Assembly: GCF_001446935.1 (NCBI RefSeq)
Contig: NZ_LKKK01000002.1
Location: 558,001 to 622,000, forward strand
Direction of reading: 5' to 3'
Length of the DNA stretch: 64,000 bases
DNA from: Pseudomonas sp. TTU2014-080ASC
Lineage (GTDB): Bacteria; Pseudomonadota; Gammaproteobacteria; Pseudomonadales; Pseudomonadaceae
Position numbers and translations under genes: made by a program. Numbering within the stretch: position 1 is the stretch's first letter; each line of letters starts with the position of its first letter. Below the pieces are notes generated by a model. The model ran no database searches. It saw nothing but the letters and a program-made list of their open reading frames with translations, and was not told the origin of the DNA. Below, one piece after another: positions 1-9,039 of the stretch.

Positions 1-1
1 G

Positions 2-565
2 GAAAACTCCATCAAGGACAAATTTGTGCCGATGGTGGTCGAGGCAATCAAGGCTTGGAAACCGGGCAATCCGCTGGACCCGGCCACTAATGTCGGTGCG
101 CTGGTCGATACCACGCAGATGAACAACGTGCTGAGCTACATCAAGGCCGGTCACGATGACGGTGCCAAGCTGGTAGCTGGTGGTAACCGTGTGCTGGAAG
201 AAACCGGCGGTACTTATGTAGAGCCGACCATCTTTGACGGCGTGACCAATGCAATGCGCATCGCCAAGGAAGAAATTTTTGGCCCGGTCCTGTCGGTGAT
301 CGGTTTTGACAACGTGGAAGAAGCGATCGCGATTGCCAACGACACCATCTACGGCTTGGCCGCTGGTATTTGGACCAGCGATCTGTCCAAGGCGCATCTG
401 ACTGCCAAGGCTGTGCGTGCCGGTAGCGTCTGGGTCAACCAATATGATGGCGGTGACATGACTGCGCCGTTCGGCGGCTTTAAGCAGTCGGGCAACGGTC
501 GTGACAAGTCCCTGCACGCCTTCGACAAGTACACCGAGCTGAAGGCCACCTGGATCAAGCTGTAA
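2..565 (+). CDS. kauB: Aldehyde dehydrogenase KauB/PuuC type, 3' part (5' end outside window)
   Basis: C-terminal 187 residues of an NAD(P)-dependent aldehyde dehydrogenase; the reading frame is open from base 2. The cofactor-ribose motif EEIFGPVLSV and the C-terminal block GGFKQSGNGRDKS are visible; the catalytic Cys should lie just upstream of the window. The sequence matches Pseudomonas KauB (4-guanidinobutyraldehyde / gamma-glutamyl-aminobutyraldehyde dehydrogenase), which oxidises the aldehydes made by PauB-type oxidases in putrescine and agmatine breakdown. A PauB-like oxidase lies 3 kb downstream, which fits that role. Family is certain; the exact substrate is inferred from similarity and context. 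Confidence 0.85.
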   Translation, partial: ENSIKDKFVPMVVEAIKAWKPGNPLDPATNVGALVDTTQMNNVLSYIKAGHDDGAKLVAGGNRVLEETGGTYVEPTIFDGVTNAMRIAKEEIFGPVLSVIGFDNVEEAIAIANDTIYGLAAGIWTSDLSKAHLTAKAVRAGSVWVNQYDGGDMTAPFGGFKQSGNGRDKSLHAFDKYTELKATWIKL

Positions 566-632
566 CGTGTATTGATAGGTCCGCCCTTCGGGGCCGGTTG
601 AGGCAGCCTGGCGGCTGCTAATCGCCACACCT

Positions 633-663
633 GCGGCCGGGTTTCCTCTGGAGATCCGGCCGC
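633..663 (+). terminator. Possible terminator hairpin after kauB
   Basis: Perfect 8-bp inverted repeat GCGGCCGG (633-640) / CCGGCCGC (656-663) with a 15-nt loop, followed only by TTT. A second small hairpin (GCAGCC 603-608 / GGCTGC 613-618) lies between it and the kauB stop. Weak U-tract, so termination is plausible but not certain. Confidence 0.4.
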
Positions 664-697
664 TTTGGTTTATCGGGTGTTCATAAGGGTTCTGGTA

Positions 698-1834
698 ATG
701 CGTTGGGGTACATACTTTGCAGTCTGCGCAGCAGTAATCAGTATCGGTTTGGCGCTTGGTGTGACCATGCCGCTGGTGTCATTGCGCCTGGAGGAGTGGG
801 GCTACAGCTCCTTCGCCATTGGTGTAATGGCGGCCACGCCGGCGGTGGGTGTGTTGCTGGGGGCGAGCGTGGCTGGCCGGCTGGCCTCGTGGCTCGGTAC
901 GGTCAGGGTGATGCAGGCGTGCCTGCTGTTCGGGGCGGTTTCCGTGATCAGCATGGCGCTGATTCAGAATTACGCCGTGTGGTTGGTGCTGCGCCTGGTG
1001 CTGGGTATCGGTCTGACTGTTGTATTCGTTTTGGGCGAGAGCTGGATCAACCAGCTGGCAATTGAGAAGTGGCGCGGGCGCTTGGTGGCGCTGTACGGCA
1101 CTGGCTATGCCCTGAGTTATCTGTGTGGCCCTTTGCTGCTGGCTGCAGTCGGTGCAGAAGGTGATCTGGGCTTTTGGGTTGGTGTGGGCCTGCTGATTGG
1201 CGGTTCACTCTTGCTGTTGGGGCGCACCGGTGCACCGACGGTCGAGGCGCACAGCGCTTCTGCGCGCAACTTGCTGGAGTTTTGTCAGCGCATTCCGGCG
1301 ATTGCCTGGGCGGTTATGTTGTTTGCTGCATTTGAGGCGATGGTGCTGACCCTGATGCCGATTTATGGCTTGCGTCAGGGCTTCACGCAGGAAGTCGCGT
1401 TGTTCATGGTCAGCGTGGTGGTGGTTGGTGATGCTGCGCTGCAACTGCCGATTGGCTGGTTGGCGGATCAGATGTCTCGCCGTCGTCTGTTTCTTGGGTG
1501 TGGCGTGGTGCTGGTGCTGTCCAGTCTCGCGGTTCCGCTGACGCTGCATACGCCTTTGGTTTGGCCGGTGCTGGTGTTGTTTGGGGCGACGGCAGGCAGT
1601 CTGTTCACTATTTCGCTGATTCTGATTGGTGAGCGCTACCGTGACGATGAGCTGGTGCAGGCTAATGCGCATATCGCCCAGTTGTGGGGGATTGGCTGCC
1701 TGGTCGGGCCGCTGATTACCGGTGCCGCTACCCACTGGGTCAGCGGCCATGCGCTGCCGCTGATGATGGCGCTGGGCGCGGCCGGATTTGTTGTGCTGGC
1801 TTGGCGCGGTAAAGGCCTGCAGACGCAGAATTAA
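698..1834 (+). CDS. MFS transporter, YcaD-like
   Basis: 378-residue hydrophobic protein with about 12 predicted membrane spans and the MFS layout of two six-helix halves. The half-joining repeat motif appears as GWLADQMSRRR. Overall pattern resembles YcaD-type permeases of unknown substrate. Start chosen at ATG 698 (MRWGTYFAV), preceded by AGGG; an in-frame TTG at 665 lies inside the upstream hairpin region and is less likely. The gene sits between kauB and the MocR regulator and converges on the latter with 5 nt between stop codons. A role in amine uptake or export is possible from context only. Confidence 0.8.
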   Translation: MRWGTYFAVCAAVISIGLALGVTMPLVSLRLEEWGYSSFAIGVMAATPAVGVLLGASVAGRLASWLGTVRVMQACLLFGAVSVISMALIQNYAVWLVLRLVLGIGLTVVFVLGESWINQLAIEKWRGRLVALYGTGYALSYLCGPLLLAAVGAEGDLGFWVGVGLLIGGSLLLLGRTGAPTVEAHSASARNLLEFCQRIPAIAWAVMLFAAFEAMVLTLMPIYGLRQGFTQEVALFMVSVVVVGDAALQLPIGWLADQMSRRRLFLGCGVVLVLSSLAVPLTLHTPLVWPVLVLFGATAGSLFTISLILIGERYRDDELVQANAHIAQLWGIGCLVGPLITGAATHWVSGHALPLMMALGAAGFVVLAWRGKGLQTQN

Positions 1835-1839
1835 GCAGG

Positions 1840-3252
1840 TTAGTCGAGCAGTTGCCGGATGCATTGCCCCAGCAACTGGATCGACTGTTCCAGTTGCTGG
1901 GTTGGCTTGTTGGCGTAGTTGATACGCAGGCAATTTCGGAACTTACCGGCAGCGGAAAAGATGCTGCCGGGAGCGATGATCAGCTTGTGTGGTAGCAGCA
2001 GGCGGTTCAGGCGCTGGCTGTCGAAGTGTTCGGGCAGTTCCAGCCACAGAATGTAACCGCCTTCCGGCTGGCTGAAGCGGGTCTGCTCCGGAAGGTAGCG
2101 CCTGATCCAGTCGATCATCACGTTGCGGTTACGGGCGTATTGGCTGCGCATGCGCCGCAGATGCGGCTGGTAGTGGCCGCCGAGGAGGTAGTCTGCCAGG
2201 GCCTCCTGCGGCAGTTGTGCCGTCATGCCACTGGATATGTATTTCTGGTGCAGCACTTGCTGCAGATAACGGCCGGGGGCAATCCAGCCGATACGGATAC
2301 CGGGTGCCAGGGTTTTCGAGACGGAGCTGCACAGCACCACGCGGCCATCTTCATCGAAGGATTTGATAGTGCGCGGCCTTGGGTAGCTGTACGCCAGATC
2401 GCCGTATACATCGTCTTCAATAATCGCCACATCGTAGCGCTGAGCTAAGGTCAGCAGCCGTCGCTTGTTGGCCTCGGGCATGATGTAGCCAAGCGGGTTG
2501 TTGCAGCTTGGGGTGAGCTGTATGACTTTGATCGGCCATTGCTCAAGCGCCAGTTCAAGGGCGTCCAGGCTGATACCGGTCAGAGGGTCAGTGGGCAGCT
2601 CGAGGGCTTTGATATCGAAGCCTTTCAGTGCCTGCATGACGCCGTGGAAGCTGGGCGAGTCGACGGCGACGATATCGCCGGCCTTACACAGCGAGCGGAA
2701 GGCAACTGACAAGGCTTCGTGGCAGCCGCTGGTGACGATGATTTCATCGGCCGGAATCTGGTTGCCAGAATCGACCATCAACCTCGACAGCTGTTCGCGC
2801 AGGGCCTGATGGCCTTTGAGGCTGCCGTAACCGAGGTCCTTGCTTTGCTGACGGCGGCTCAGGCGCGACAGGCTGCGCAGCAGGGGCTTGAGTGTTGGGC
2901 TGCTGATATCCGGCATACCCCGGCCGAGCTGCAGAATGCCGTCGTCCGGTGCCAGACTGACCAGATCCAGTACGTGTTCCCACTGAGAGATATCCACAGG
3001 CCGCTGGGCGGCCCGGCTGATTTGAGGCAGGCGCGCGGGTTGGCGGCTGAACGGCACGAAATAGCCGGATTTGGGTTTTGGTGAGACCAGGCCAAGGTCT
3101 TCAAGATGTCGGTAGGCTTGCTGCACCGTGCTTAGGCTGACGCCGTGCTCTTGGCTTAGCGCCCTGACCGAAGGCAGGCGCTCGCCGGGTCGATACAGGC
3201 CCTGTTCAATGCGTGTGCTCAACTGCTCAGCCAGATTGATATAGAGCGTCAT
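1840..3252 (-). CDS. MocR-family regulator (GntR HTH fused to aminotransferase fold), YdcR-like
   Basis: 470 residues. An N-terminal GntR-type winged helix (about 1-70; RPGERLPSVRALSQEHGVS) is joined to a fold-type I aminotransferase domain (about 105-465). The PLP-lysine region is readable as SSVSKTLAPGIRIGW and the preceding acidic motif as IIEDDVYGDL. MocR proteins use PLP as a sensory cofactor and usually control a nearby divergent gene. Here the divergent neighbour is a DUF1127 peptide, with repeated ATCTGTA/TACAGAT elements between them. Similarity is strongest to E. coli YdcR. The target and ligand are unknown; catalysis as an aminotransferase is unlikely. Confidence 0.85.
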   Translation of the reverse strand: MTLYINLAEQLSTRIEQGLYRPGERLPSVRALSQEHGVSLSTVQQAYRHLEDLGLVSPKPKSGYFVPFSRQPARLPQISRAAQRPVDISQWEHVLDLVSLAPDDGILQLGRGMPDISSPTLKPLLRSLSRLSRRQQSKDLGYGSLKGHQALREQLSRLMVDSGNQIPADEIIVTSGCHEALSVAFRSLCKAGDIVAVDSPSFHGVMQALKGFDIKALELPTDPLTGISLDALELALEQWPIKVIQLTPSCNNPLGYIMPEANKRRLLTLAQRYDVAIIEDDVYGDLAYSYPRPRTIKSFDEDGRVVLCSSVSKTLAPGIRIGWIAPGRYLQQVLHQKYISSGMTAQLPQEALADYLLGGHYQPHLRRMRSQYARNRNVMIDWIRRYLPEQTRFSQPEGGYILWLELPEHFDSQRLNRLLLPHKLIIAPGSIFSAAGKFRNCLRINYANKPTQQLEQSIQLLGQCIRQLLD

Positions 3253-3278
3253 CCTAAGCCTCTCCCGGAAGGGCTAAC

Positions 3279-3362
3279 CATACAGATTGGCTTTAAAAGC
3301 TCAATTCAGATGAACTTATGCTGATCTGTATGTTTTTAATTGTTATTTGCTGAATCTGTAAG
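3279..3362. promoter_or_regulatory. Candidate MocR operator: inverted and direct ATCTGTA repeats
   Basis: CATACAGAT at 3279-3287 is the exact reverse complement of ATCTGTATG at 3324-3332. A third copy, ATCTGTAAG, is at 3354-3362, exactly 30 bp after the second, so two half-sites are direct repeats three helical turns apart. MocR regulators typically bind spaced repeats of this kind. Assignment to the adjacent MocR gene is inferred. Confidence 0.5.
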
Positions 3363-3419
3363 GCATTCAGCAGCACCTGCATCATGGACTTCAGCGTAAA
3401 CAGGCGACAGGAGTTCAGG

Positions 3420-3653
3420 ATGAAAGGTCAAACAGCAGGTCCGCAGGGCGATCCAGTAACTGTATTGGATAAGGTCGGGCCAGGAGCGAATCTGTATGGT
3501 TCTCAGGCTGGGGTTGGTAAGGGCTGGCTGCGCGTATTACAGCGGATTAAAACCCGGCGCGTGCTGAGCCAACTGACGGATGATGAGCTGAAGGATGTGG
3601 GCTTGAGCCGGAGCCAGGCCGCAGAAGAGGCCCGACGTCCGTTCTGGAAGTAG
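3420..3653 (+). CDS. DUF1127 small protein
   Basis: 77 residues from ATG 3420, which has AGGAG 7-8 nt upstream; a longer start at 3384 lacks such a site. The C-terminal 40 residues are an Arg-rich DUF1127 domain (LTDDELKDVGLSRSQ). Small DUF1127 proteins are thought to act as RNA- or protein-binding regulators in other proteobacteria, but the function of this one is unknown. It is divergently transcribed from the MocR regulator across an operator-like region, so it is the likely MocR target. It ends 9 nt before the convergent oxidase gene. Confidence 0.75.
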   Translation: MKGQTAGPQGDPVTVLDKVGPGANLYGSQAGVGKGWLRVLQRIKTRRVLSQLTDDELKDVGLSRSQAAEEARRPFWK

Positions 3654-3662
3654 AGCCGGCGA

Positions 3663-4976
3663 TTAAACCAGCTCTTTAAGACGGTGCCAGAGCATGCCCA
3701 GTGCCAACAGCGGTGAGCGCAGGTGTTTACCGCCGGGGAAGGTGATGTGCGGGACCTTGGCGAACAAATCAAAGCCACCGTTGAGCTGACCGCTGATGGC
3801 TTCTGCAAGCAGCTTGCCCGCCAGATGCGTGGCATTCACGCCATGCCCAGCGTAGGCCTGAGCAAAGTAGACGTTGGAATGCTGGGCAAGACGGCCGATT
3901 TGCGGCAAACGGTTGGCACCGATGCCGATCATGCCGCCCCACTGGAAGTCGATACGCTTGTTGGCCAGCTGCGGGAATACTTTGAGCATCTTGGGGCGCA
4001 TATAGGCGGCAATGTCCGCCGGGTCACGTCCAGAATAATGGCAGGCACCGCCGAACAGCAGGCGGCGGTCAGCGGAAAGGCGGTAGTAGTCCAGCGCCAC
4101 GCGCTGATCACACAGGGCCATGTTTTGCGGAATCAGTGACTTGGCTTCTTCTTCACTGAGCGGCTCGGTGGCGATTACGTAGCTACCAGCCGGAAGTACC
4201 TTGCCGCCAATGGTTGGGTCCAGATCATTCAGATAGGCGTTGCAGGCCAGTACCAGATTGGCTGCGCGCACCACGCCTTGAGCGGTATGCACACTGACTT
4301 GTGGGCCGTATTCAATGCGCGTGACGGCGGAGTCTTCAAAGAGTTGCACGCCCAGGCTTTGCGCGGCGGCGGCCTCGCCCAAGGCCAGGTTGAGTGGGTG
4401 CAGGTGGCCTGAACCCATGTCGATCATGCCGCCGACATACAGATTGGAGCCGACCACTTCGTGCATCTGCTCTGGTTGCAGCAGACGCATTTCATGGCGA
4501 TAGCCGAGCTGTTTGAGTTCGGCCATGTCTTCGGCAAACCCTTCGAGGTGACTGGGCTTGTTGGCCAGGTCGCAGTAGCCCCAGGTCAGGTCGCAGTTGA
4601 TGTTGAATTCATCCACGCGCTGGCGTACCAGCTCAACTGCTTCCAGGCCCATCAGCTTGATCTGACGGACGCCTTCGCTACCGAGGATGTTCTCAAACTG
4701 TTCAACCCCGTGACCGACGCCACGAATTAGCTGGCCGCCGTTGCGTCCGCTGGCACCCCAGCCAATTTTGCGGGCTTCAACCAACGCTACAGAGAGGCCT
4801 TTGCGCGCCAGCTCAATGGCTGTGTTCAGGCCCGAAAAACCACCACCGACAATGCAAACATCAGCGCGAACCTCTCCACGCAGGGGCGCAAATGCGAGCT
4901 GTTGGTTAGCGCTGGCGGCGTAATACGACGCAGCATGCTGGTGGGTGTGCACGGGCTGATGAACGCGGCCACTCAT
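3663..4976 (-). CDS. pauB: FAD-dependent gamma-glutamyl-polyamine oxidase, PauB/PuuB-like
   Basis: 437 residues of the DAO/glycine-oxidase flavoprotein family. The FAD-binding Rossmann motif is near residue 40 (CIVGGGFSGLNTA), followed by the GWGASGRNGGQ flavin motif typical of PuuB/PauB. The C-terminal region (WGGMIGIGANRLPQIG, then GHGVNATHLAG) completes the FAD domain. PauB oxidises gamma-glutamylated putrescine or other amines to the aldehyde that KauB/PuuC then oxidises. In P. aeruginosa the copy near dadA and kauB is PauB4 (PA5309), and the neighbourhood here is the same. Which polyamine it prefers cannot be read from sequence. A paralogue is encoded at 23955-25244. Confidence 0.8.
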   Translation of the reverse strand: MSGRVHQPVHTHQHAASYYAASANQQLAFAPLRGEVRADVCIVGGGFSGLNTAIELARKGLSVALVEARKIGWGASGRNGGQLIRGVGHGVEQFENILGSEGVRQIKLMGLEAVELVRQRVDEFNINCDLTWGYCDLANKPSHLEGFAEDMAELKQLGYRHEMRLLQPEQMHEVVGSNLYVGGMIDMGSGHLHPLNLALGEAAAAQSLGVQLFEDSAVTRIEYGPQVSVHTAQGVVRAANLVLACNAYLNDLDPTIGGKVLPAGSYVIATEPLSEEEAKSLIPQNMALCDQRVALDYYRLSADRRLLFGGACHYSGRDPADIAAYMRPKMLKVFPQLANKRIDFQWGGMIGIGANRLPQIGRLAQHSNVYFAQAYAGHGVNATHLAGKLLAEAISGQLNGGFDLFAKVPHITFPGGKHLRSPLLALGMLWHRLKELV

Positions 4977-5140
4977 GTTTGAAATCCTGATTATTGTGTT
5001 GTGGAATTTTTACGAAGCATAAGCGCCGGAGTTACCGTGCGCCAAGCCTGTAGTCGTAAATGGAACGCAACCGGGCAGGTATGCGCCGCTCTGGAAGTGG
5101 GCTGCGCTAGAATGTCGGCTGATGTCTGAGGATGTGTTCC

Positions 5141-5494
5141 ATGAGTTGTGTCAGCCGCAAAATTGATCGTCTGCGTTTGCAGATTCCCAGCTTCGCCTGC
5201 GTGCCCGGCTGTCACGATTGCTGCGGGCCGGTGACGGCTTCATCTGAGGAGATGTCACGTTTGCCGGCAAAGAGCGACGCCGAGCACGACGCTGCACTGG
5301 TGGAGTACAACTGCGTGCATCTTGGCCCAAACGGTTGTGAGGTGTACGACCAGCGCCCGCTGATTTGCCGTTTGTTCGGCACCACCGAAAGCCTGCCGTG
5401 TCCGCGCGGGCAACGTCCTGAAGAACTGACGGAGCCAGCCGTTGAACGGCAGGTGCATCAACTGATTGCCAGCACTCGCCAAGTATTGGTGTAA
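5141..5494 (+). CDS. YkgJ-family cysteine-cluster protein
   Basis: 117 residues with the YkgJ/UPF0153 Cys pattern: CVPGCHDCC near the N-terminus, then NCVHLGPNGCEVYDQRPLICRLFG, then LPCPRG. Such Cys clusters are predicted to bind zinc or an Fe-S cluster. No enzyme activity is established for this group. ATG 5141 is preferred because TGAGGA lies 8 nt upstream; an in-frame ATG at 5132 overlaps that site. Convergent with lrp, with 3 nt between stop codons. Confidence 0.75.
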   Translation: MSCVSRKIDRLRLQIPSFACVPGCHDCCGPVTASSEEMSRLPAKSDAEHDAALVEYNCVHLGPNGCEVYDQRPLICRLFGTTESLPCPRGQRPEELTEPAVERQVHQLIASTRQVLV

Positions 5495-5497
5495 GCC

Positions 5498-5986
5498 TCA
5501 GTCTGCAATCGGCAGGCTTAGGGTTTCCTTCACTTCTTCCATCACGATATAGCTCTTCGACTCACGCACGTGCGGCAGCTTGAGCAGGATGTCGCCGAGC
5601 AGTTTGCGGTAGCTGGCCATCTCGTTGATGCGGGCTTTTACCAGATAGTCGAAATCGCCGGAGACCAGATGGCACTCTAGTACGTGCGGTAGCTTGAGCA
5701 CGGCACGGCGGAATTCTTCAAAGGTGTCGCCGGACTTGTAGTCCAGGCTGATCTCGACAAACACCAGCAGGCTGGCTTTGAGGTTCTGCGGGTTGAGGCG
5801 GGCGTGGTAGCCCATGATGATGCCTTCGCGCTCCAAGCGGCGTACGCGCTCAGTGCAGGGCGTGGTGGACAGACCTACACGGTCACCGAGTTCGGTAAAG
5901 CTAATACGTCCGTCTTCCTGCAGGATGCGCAAGATATTGCGGTCAATCTTATCCAGTTCACGTTTGCTTTGATGTTGGGTGCGCAA
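5498..5986 (-). CDS. lrp: Lrp/AsnC regulator of D-alanine catabolism (DadR-like)
   Basis: 162 residues: N-terminal AsnC-type HTH (about 8-60; LDKIDRNILRILQEDGRISF) and C-terminal RAM ligand/oligomerisation domain. Nearly identical in pattern to the Pseudomonas Lrp/DadR protein (PA5308) that activates dadA in response to alanine. The start is read as TTG at 5984-5986 (MRTQHQSKRELDK), with GGGAGA upstream. That gives the usual 162-residue length; the upstream ATG would add 16 residues not seen in relatives. Divergent from dadA across 157 bp, the likely control region. Confidence 0.9.
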   Translation of the reverse strand: MRTQHQSKRELDKIDRNILRILQEDGRISFTELGDRVGLSTTPCTERVRRLEREGIIMGYHARLNPQNLKASLLVFVEISLDYKSGDTFEEFRRAVLKLPHVLECHLVSGDFDYLVKARINEMASYRKLLGDILLKLPHVRESKSYIVMEEVKETLSLPIAD

Positions 5987-6143
5987 GGTGGATCTCCCTC
6001 TGCGAAAGGCAATTGTGCCAAGAATTCTCGCCAAATATAGCTTCTTATATAGTGAATTGCACTGCGTAAGAGTTCCTATACTGCGCCCAACTGTAGTCTA
6101 GAAAAAAGTACAAAAGTGCTGATTGTGGTTTGAGGAGAGCGTC
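5987..6143. promoter_or_regulatory. lrp-dadA divergent control region
   Basis: 157-bp AT-richer spacer. It contains the palindrome AGAATTCT (6021-6028), ATATAG repeated twice within 6034-6052, and a good -10 match TATACT at 6077-6082 directed to dadA. No convincing -35 is seen, which would fit an activator-dependent promoter. Lrp binding here is expected from the known dad system but not demonstrated by these bases. Confidence 0.45.
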
Positions 6144-7442
6144 ATGCGTGTTCTGGTTCTCGGTAGTGGTGTGATTGGCACGGCCAGTGCGTACTACTTG
6201 GCTCGGCAGGGTTTTGAGGTGGTTGTCGTGGATCGCCAGCAGGCGCCAGCCATGGAAACCAGCTTCGCCAACGCAGGTCAGGTTTCGCCTGGCTACGCCT
6301 CGCCTTGGGCAGCACCGGGTGTGCCGCTCAAAGCCATTAAGTGGCTGCTGGAGAAGCATGCACCGCTTGCGATCAAGGCCACTGGTGACATCGATCAGTA
6401 CCTGTGGATGGCGCAAATGCTGCGTAACTGCACCGCCAGCCGCTATGCCGTAAACAAAGAACGTATGGTGCGCCTGTCCGAGTACAGTCGCGACTGCCTC
6501 GACGAACTGCGCGCTGAAACTGGCATCGCCTATGAGGGCCGCACCCTTGGCACCACCCAGCTGTTCCGCACTCAGGCGCAGTTGGATAGCGCTGCTAAAG
6601 ATATCGCCGTGCTTGAGCAGTCCGGTGTGCCATACGAACTGCTGGACCGCGCCGGAATTGCCCGTGTTGAGCCTGCACTGGCGTCCGTGACCGATAAGCT
6701 GGCCGGCGCACTGCGTCTGCCTAATGATCAGACTGGCGACTGCCAAATGTTCACCACCAAACTGGCTGAGATGGCCCGTAATTTGGGCGTCGAATTCCGC
6801 TTTGGGCAGAACATCCAGCGTCTGGATGCGGTGGGCAACCGCATCAATGGCGTGTGGATCGACGGCAAGCTGGAAACGGCCGATCAGTACGTGCTGGCGC
6901 TGGGCAGCTACAGCCCGCAAATGCTCAAGCCACTGGGCATCAAAGCACCGGTTTACCCGCTTAAGGGTTACTCGTTGACCGTGCCGATCACTAACCCGGA
7001 TATGGCACCGACTTCGACCATCCTCGATGAAACCTATAAAGTGGCGATCACCCGCTTTGACAACCGCATTCGTGTGGGCGGCATGGCGGAAATCGCAGGT
7101 TTCGATCTGAGCCTGAATCCACGTCGTCGTGAAACCCTGGAAATGATCACCGGCGATCTCTATCCGCAAGGTGGCGATCTGTCCCGTGCTGAGTTTTGGA
7201 CCGGGCTGCGTCCGGCCACTCCGGACGGCACGCCGATTGTGGGGGCAACTGGCATCAGCAACCTGTACCTCAATACCGGCCACGGCACGTTGGGCTGGAC
7301 CATGGCCTGTGGTTCAGGCCGTCTGTTGGCTGATCTGATGGCGAAAAAACGCCCGCAGATCAGCGCTGAAGGTCTGGATATTTCCCGATATAACCGTTCT
7401 GCGGAGACTCCGAAGCATGTCAGTTCAGCGCCTGCACACTGA
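6144..7442 (+). CDS. dadA: D-amino acid dehydrogenase small subunit DadA
   Basis: 432 residues, the usual DadA length. The N-terminal FAD dinucleotide motif is [19 protein letters not shown], and the C-terminal FAD motif [16 protein letters not shown]. DadA is a membrane-associated flavoenzyme that oxidises D-alanine and other D-amino acids to 2-oxo acids, passing electrons to the respiratory chain. ATG 6144 has GAGGAG at good spacing. Its 3' end overlaps the ridA start by 26 nt, and dadX follows, giving the dadA-ridA-dadX order of pseudomonads. With the racemase it channels L-alanine to pyruvate; Lrp next door is the known activator. Confidence 0.95.
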   Translation: MRVLVLGSGVIGTASAYYLARQGFEVVVVDRQQAPAMETSFANAGQVSPGYASPWAAPGVPLKAIKWLLEKHAPLAIKATGDIDQYLWMAQMLRNCTASRYAVNKERMVRLSEYSRDCLDELRAETGIAYEGRTLGTTQLFRTQAQLDSAAKDIAVLEQSGVPYELLDRAGIARVEPALASVTDKLAGALRLPNDQTGDCQMFTTKLAEMARNLGVEFRFGQNIQRLDAVGNRINGVWIDGKLETADQYVLALGSYSPQMLKPLGIKAPVYPLKGYSLTVPITNPDMAPTSTILDETYKVAITRFDNRIRVGGMAEIAGFDLSLNPRRRETLEMITGDLYPQGGDLSRAEFWTGLRPATPDGTPIVGATGISNLYLNTGHGTLGWTMACGSGRLLADLMAKKRPQISAEGLDISRYNRSAETPKHVSSAPAH

Positions 7443-7767
7443 AGCGCGTTACAGCGAAATTGTTATTCACAACAGTACCGTCTACCTGGCGGGGCAATTG
7501 GCGGATGACTACAACGGCGACATCGTGCAGCAAACTCAGGAAACCCTGGCCAGCATTGATCGTTTGCTGGCTGAGGTGGGCAGCGATAAGTCGAAAATCC
7601 TTTCCGTGACCATCTATCTGAAGGACATGGAGCGGGATTACGACGGCCTGAATCAGGTCTGGGATGCCTGGGTTGCTCCGGGCACGGCTCCGGCTCGAGC
7701 CTGTGTAGAAGCGAAGATGTACAAACCTGAAGTGTTGGTCGAAATGACCGTTGTGGCAGCGCAGTAA
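7417..7767 (+). CDS. RidA/YjgF-family enamine/imine deaminase-like protein
   Basis: 116 residues of the Rid superfamily (PF01042), with YLAGQLADD near the N-terminus and the C-terminal [10 protein letters not shown]...VEMTVVAA block containing the family Arg. Rid proteins hydrolyse reactive enamine/imine products. Next to DadA the likely substrate is 2-iminopropionate or related imines released by amino acid oxidation (inferred). It overlaps dadA by 26 nt, implying translational coupling. Equivalent to PA5303. Confidence 0.85.
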   Translation: MSVQRLHTEARYSEIVIHNSTVYLAGQLADDYNGDIVQQTQETLASIDRLLAEVGSDKSKILSVTIYLKDMERDYDGLNQVWDAWVAPGTAPARACVEAKMYKPEVLVEMTVVAAQ

Positions 7768-7777
7768 GCGCTGCCAC
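7753..7777 (+). repeat. Perfect hairpin overlapping the ridA stop codon
   Basis: GTGGCAGCGC (7753-7762) and GCGCTGCCAC (7768-7777) form a perfect 10-bp stem with loop AGTAA, and the TAA stop is in the loop. No U-tract follows. It may stabilise the upstream mRNA or attenuate readthrough to dadX. Confidence 0.5.
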
Positions 7778-7789
7778 CTGTTCCACCCC

Positions 7790-7824
7790 GACCGCCAGTA
7801 TTTTTCAGATGTCTGCTGGCGGTC
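7790..7824 (+). terminator. Second hairpin between ridA and dadX, possible partial terminator
   Basis: GACCGCCAG (7790-7798) / CTGGCGGTC (7816-7824), a 9-bp perfect stem with a 17-nt loop, followed by GTTTGA. The short T-run suggests weak or regulated termination, so dadX may be expressed below dadA. Confidence 0.4.
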
Positions 7825-7846
7825 GTTTGATTAAAACGAGAATTCC

Positions 7847-8935
7847 ATGCGTCCTGCCCGTGCACTCATCGATCTACAAGCCCTGCGACACAACTATCAA
7901 CTGGCCCGCTCAAGCACTGGTGCCCGCGCCCTTGCGGTGATCAAGGCCGATGCCTATGGACACGGTGCCGTGCGTTGCGCCCAGGCCCTTCAGGATATTG
8001 CCGACGGTTATGCGGTGGCTTGTATTGAAGAGGCCCTGCAATTGCGCGCCGCCGGTATTCGCGGGCCGATTCTGTTGCTGGAAGGTTTTTTTGAAGCCGA
8101 TGAGTTGTCATTGATCGAGCAGCATGACTTTTGGTGTGTGGTGCACACTGAGTGGCAACTGCAGGCCATCGAAAAGAGTTCGGTCAAAACCCCGCTGACC
8201 GTGTGGTTAAAAATGGACAGCGGCATGCACCGGGTCGGCTTCTATCCCGAGCAGTACGAAGCGGCGTACAGGCGACTGCAGGCGACTGGTAAGGTCGCCA
8301 AGATCGTTCTGATGAGCCACTTCTCCCGCGCCGATGAGCTGGATTGTCAGCGCAGCGAAGAGCAGGTGCGTGCCTTTGAACAGGTCCGCCAGGCACTTAA
8401 TGCTGAAGTCAGCCTGCGAAATTCGCCCGCCATTTTGGGTTGGCCGCAGCTGTTTTCTCAGCAGCAGAACACTGATTGGGTCCGGCCGGGCCTGATGCTT
8501 TACGGGGCTACGCCATTCGAGGTTGAGCACCCGCTAGCCAGTCAGTTGCAGCCGGTGATGACTGTTGAATCAAAGATCATCAGTGTGCGCGAACTGCCGG
8601 CCGGCGAGCCGGTTGGCTACGGTGGCAAGTTTATTTGCGAGCGACCAACCCGGGTCGGCGTGGTTGCCATGGGCTATGCCGACGGCTACCCGCGCCACGC
8701 CCCGAACGGAGCGCCGGTAGCGGTGGATGGGCAGCTGACTCGCCTGATCGGACGGGTCTCAATGGACATGCTCACGGTGGATCTGACGGATTTGCCCCAG
8801 GCCGGCGTAGGCAGCCGGGTCGAACTGTGGGGTAAGCAGGTACTTGCAAGTGATCTTGCGCTGGCCGCACAGACCATTCCCTACCAGATTTTCTGCAACC
8901 TCAAACGTGTACCACTGCTCTACGTCGGTGCCTAG
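7847..8935 (+). CDS. dadX: Catabolic alanine racemase DadX
   Basis: 362 residues. The PLP-binding Lys33 is in [10 protein letters not shown]; the second catalytic base is Tyr258 in PVGYGG by comparison with known racemases. Both the N-terminal TIM-barrel and the C-terminal beta domain are complete. The enzyme interconverts L- and D-alanine and supplies D-alanine to DadA. Position after dadA-ridA marks it as the catabolic racemase (DadX) rather than the biosynthetic Alr. Two hairpins separate it from ridA. The ribosome site before ATG 7847 is weak (ACGAGAA). Confidence 0.9.
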   Translation: MRPARALIDLQALRHNYQLARSSTGARALAVIKADAYGHGAVRCAQALQDIADGYAVACIEEALQLRAAGIRGPILLLEGFFEADELSLIEQHDFWCVVHTEWQLQAIEKSSVKTPLTVWLKMDSGMHRVGFYPEQYEAAYRRLQATGKVAKIVLMSHFSRADELDCQRSEEQVRAFEQVRQALNAEVSLRNSPAILGWPQLFSQQQNTDWVRPGLMLYGATPFEVEHPLASQLQPVMTVESKIISVRELPAGEPVGYGGKFICERPTRVGVVAMGYADGYPRHAPNGAPVAVDGQLTRLIGRVSMDMLTVDLTDLPQAGVGSRVELWGKQVLASDLALAAQTIPYQIFCNLKRVPLLYVGA

Positions 8936-9039
8936 ACGAGCGGCTGTGTAGCAGAGTCCTCCTTGGTGTTGTAAATACTGAACGCTGTTGCCATGATACG
9001 GCGACTTCATTCCGTTATTTCCCGAGGGGGATTACCACA

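Noticed and set aside
6045..7283. 412-codon frame opposite dadA
   Set aside because: Antisense of a clearly coding gene; no known domain.
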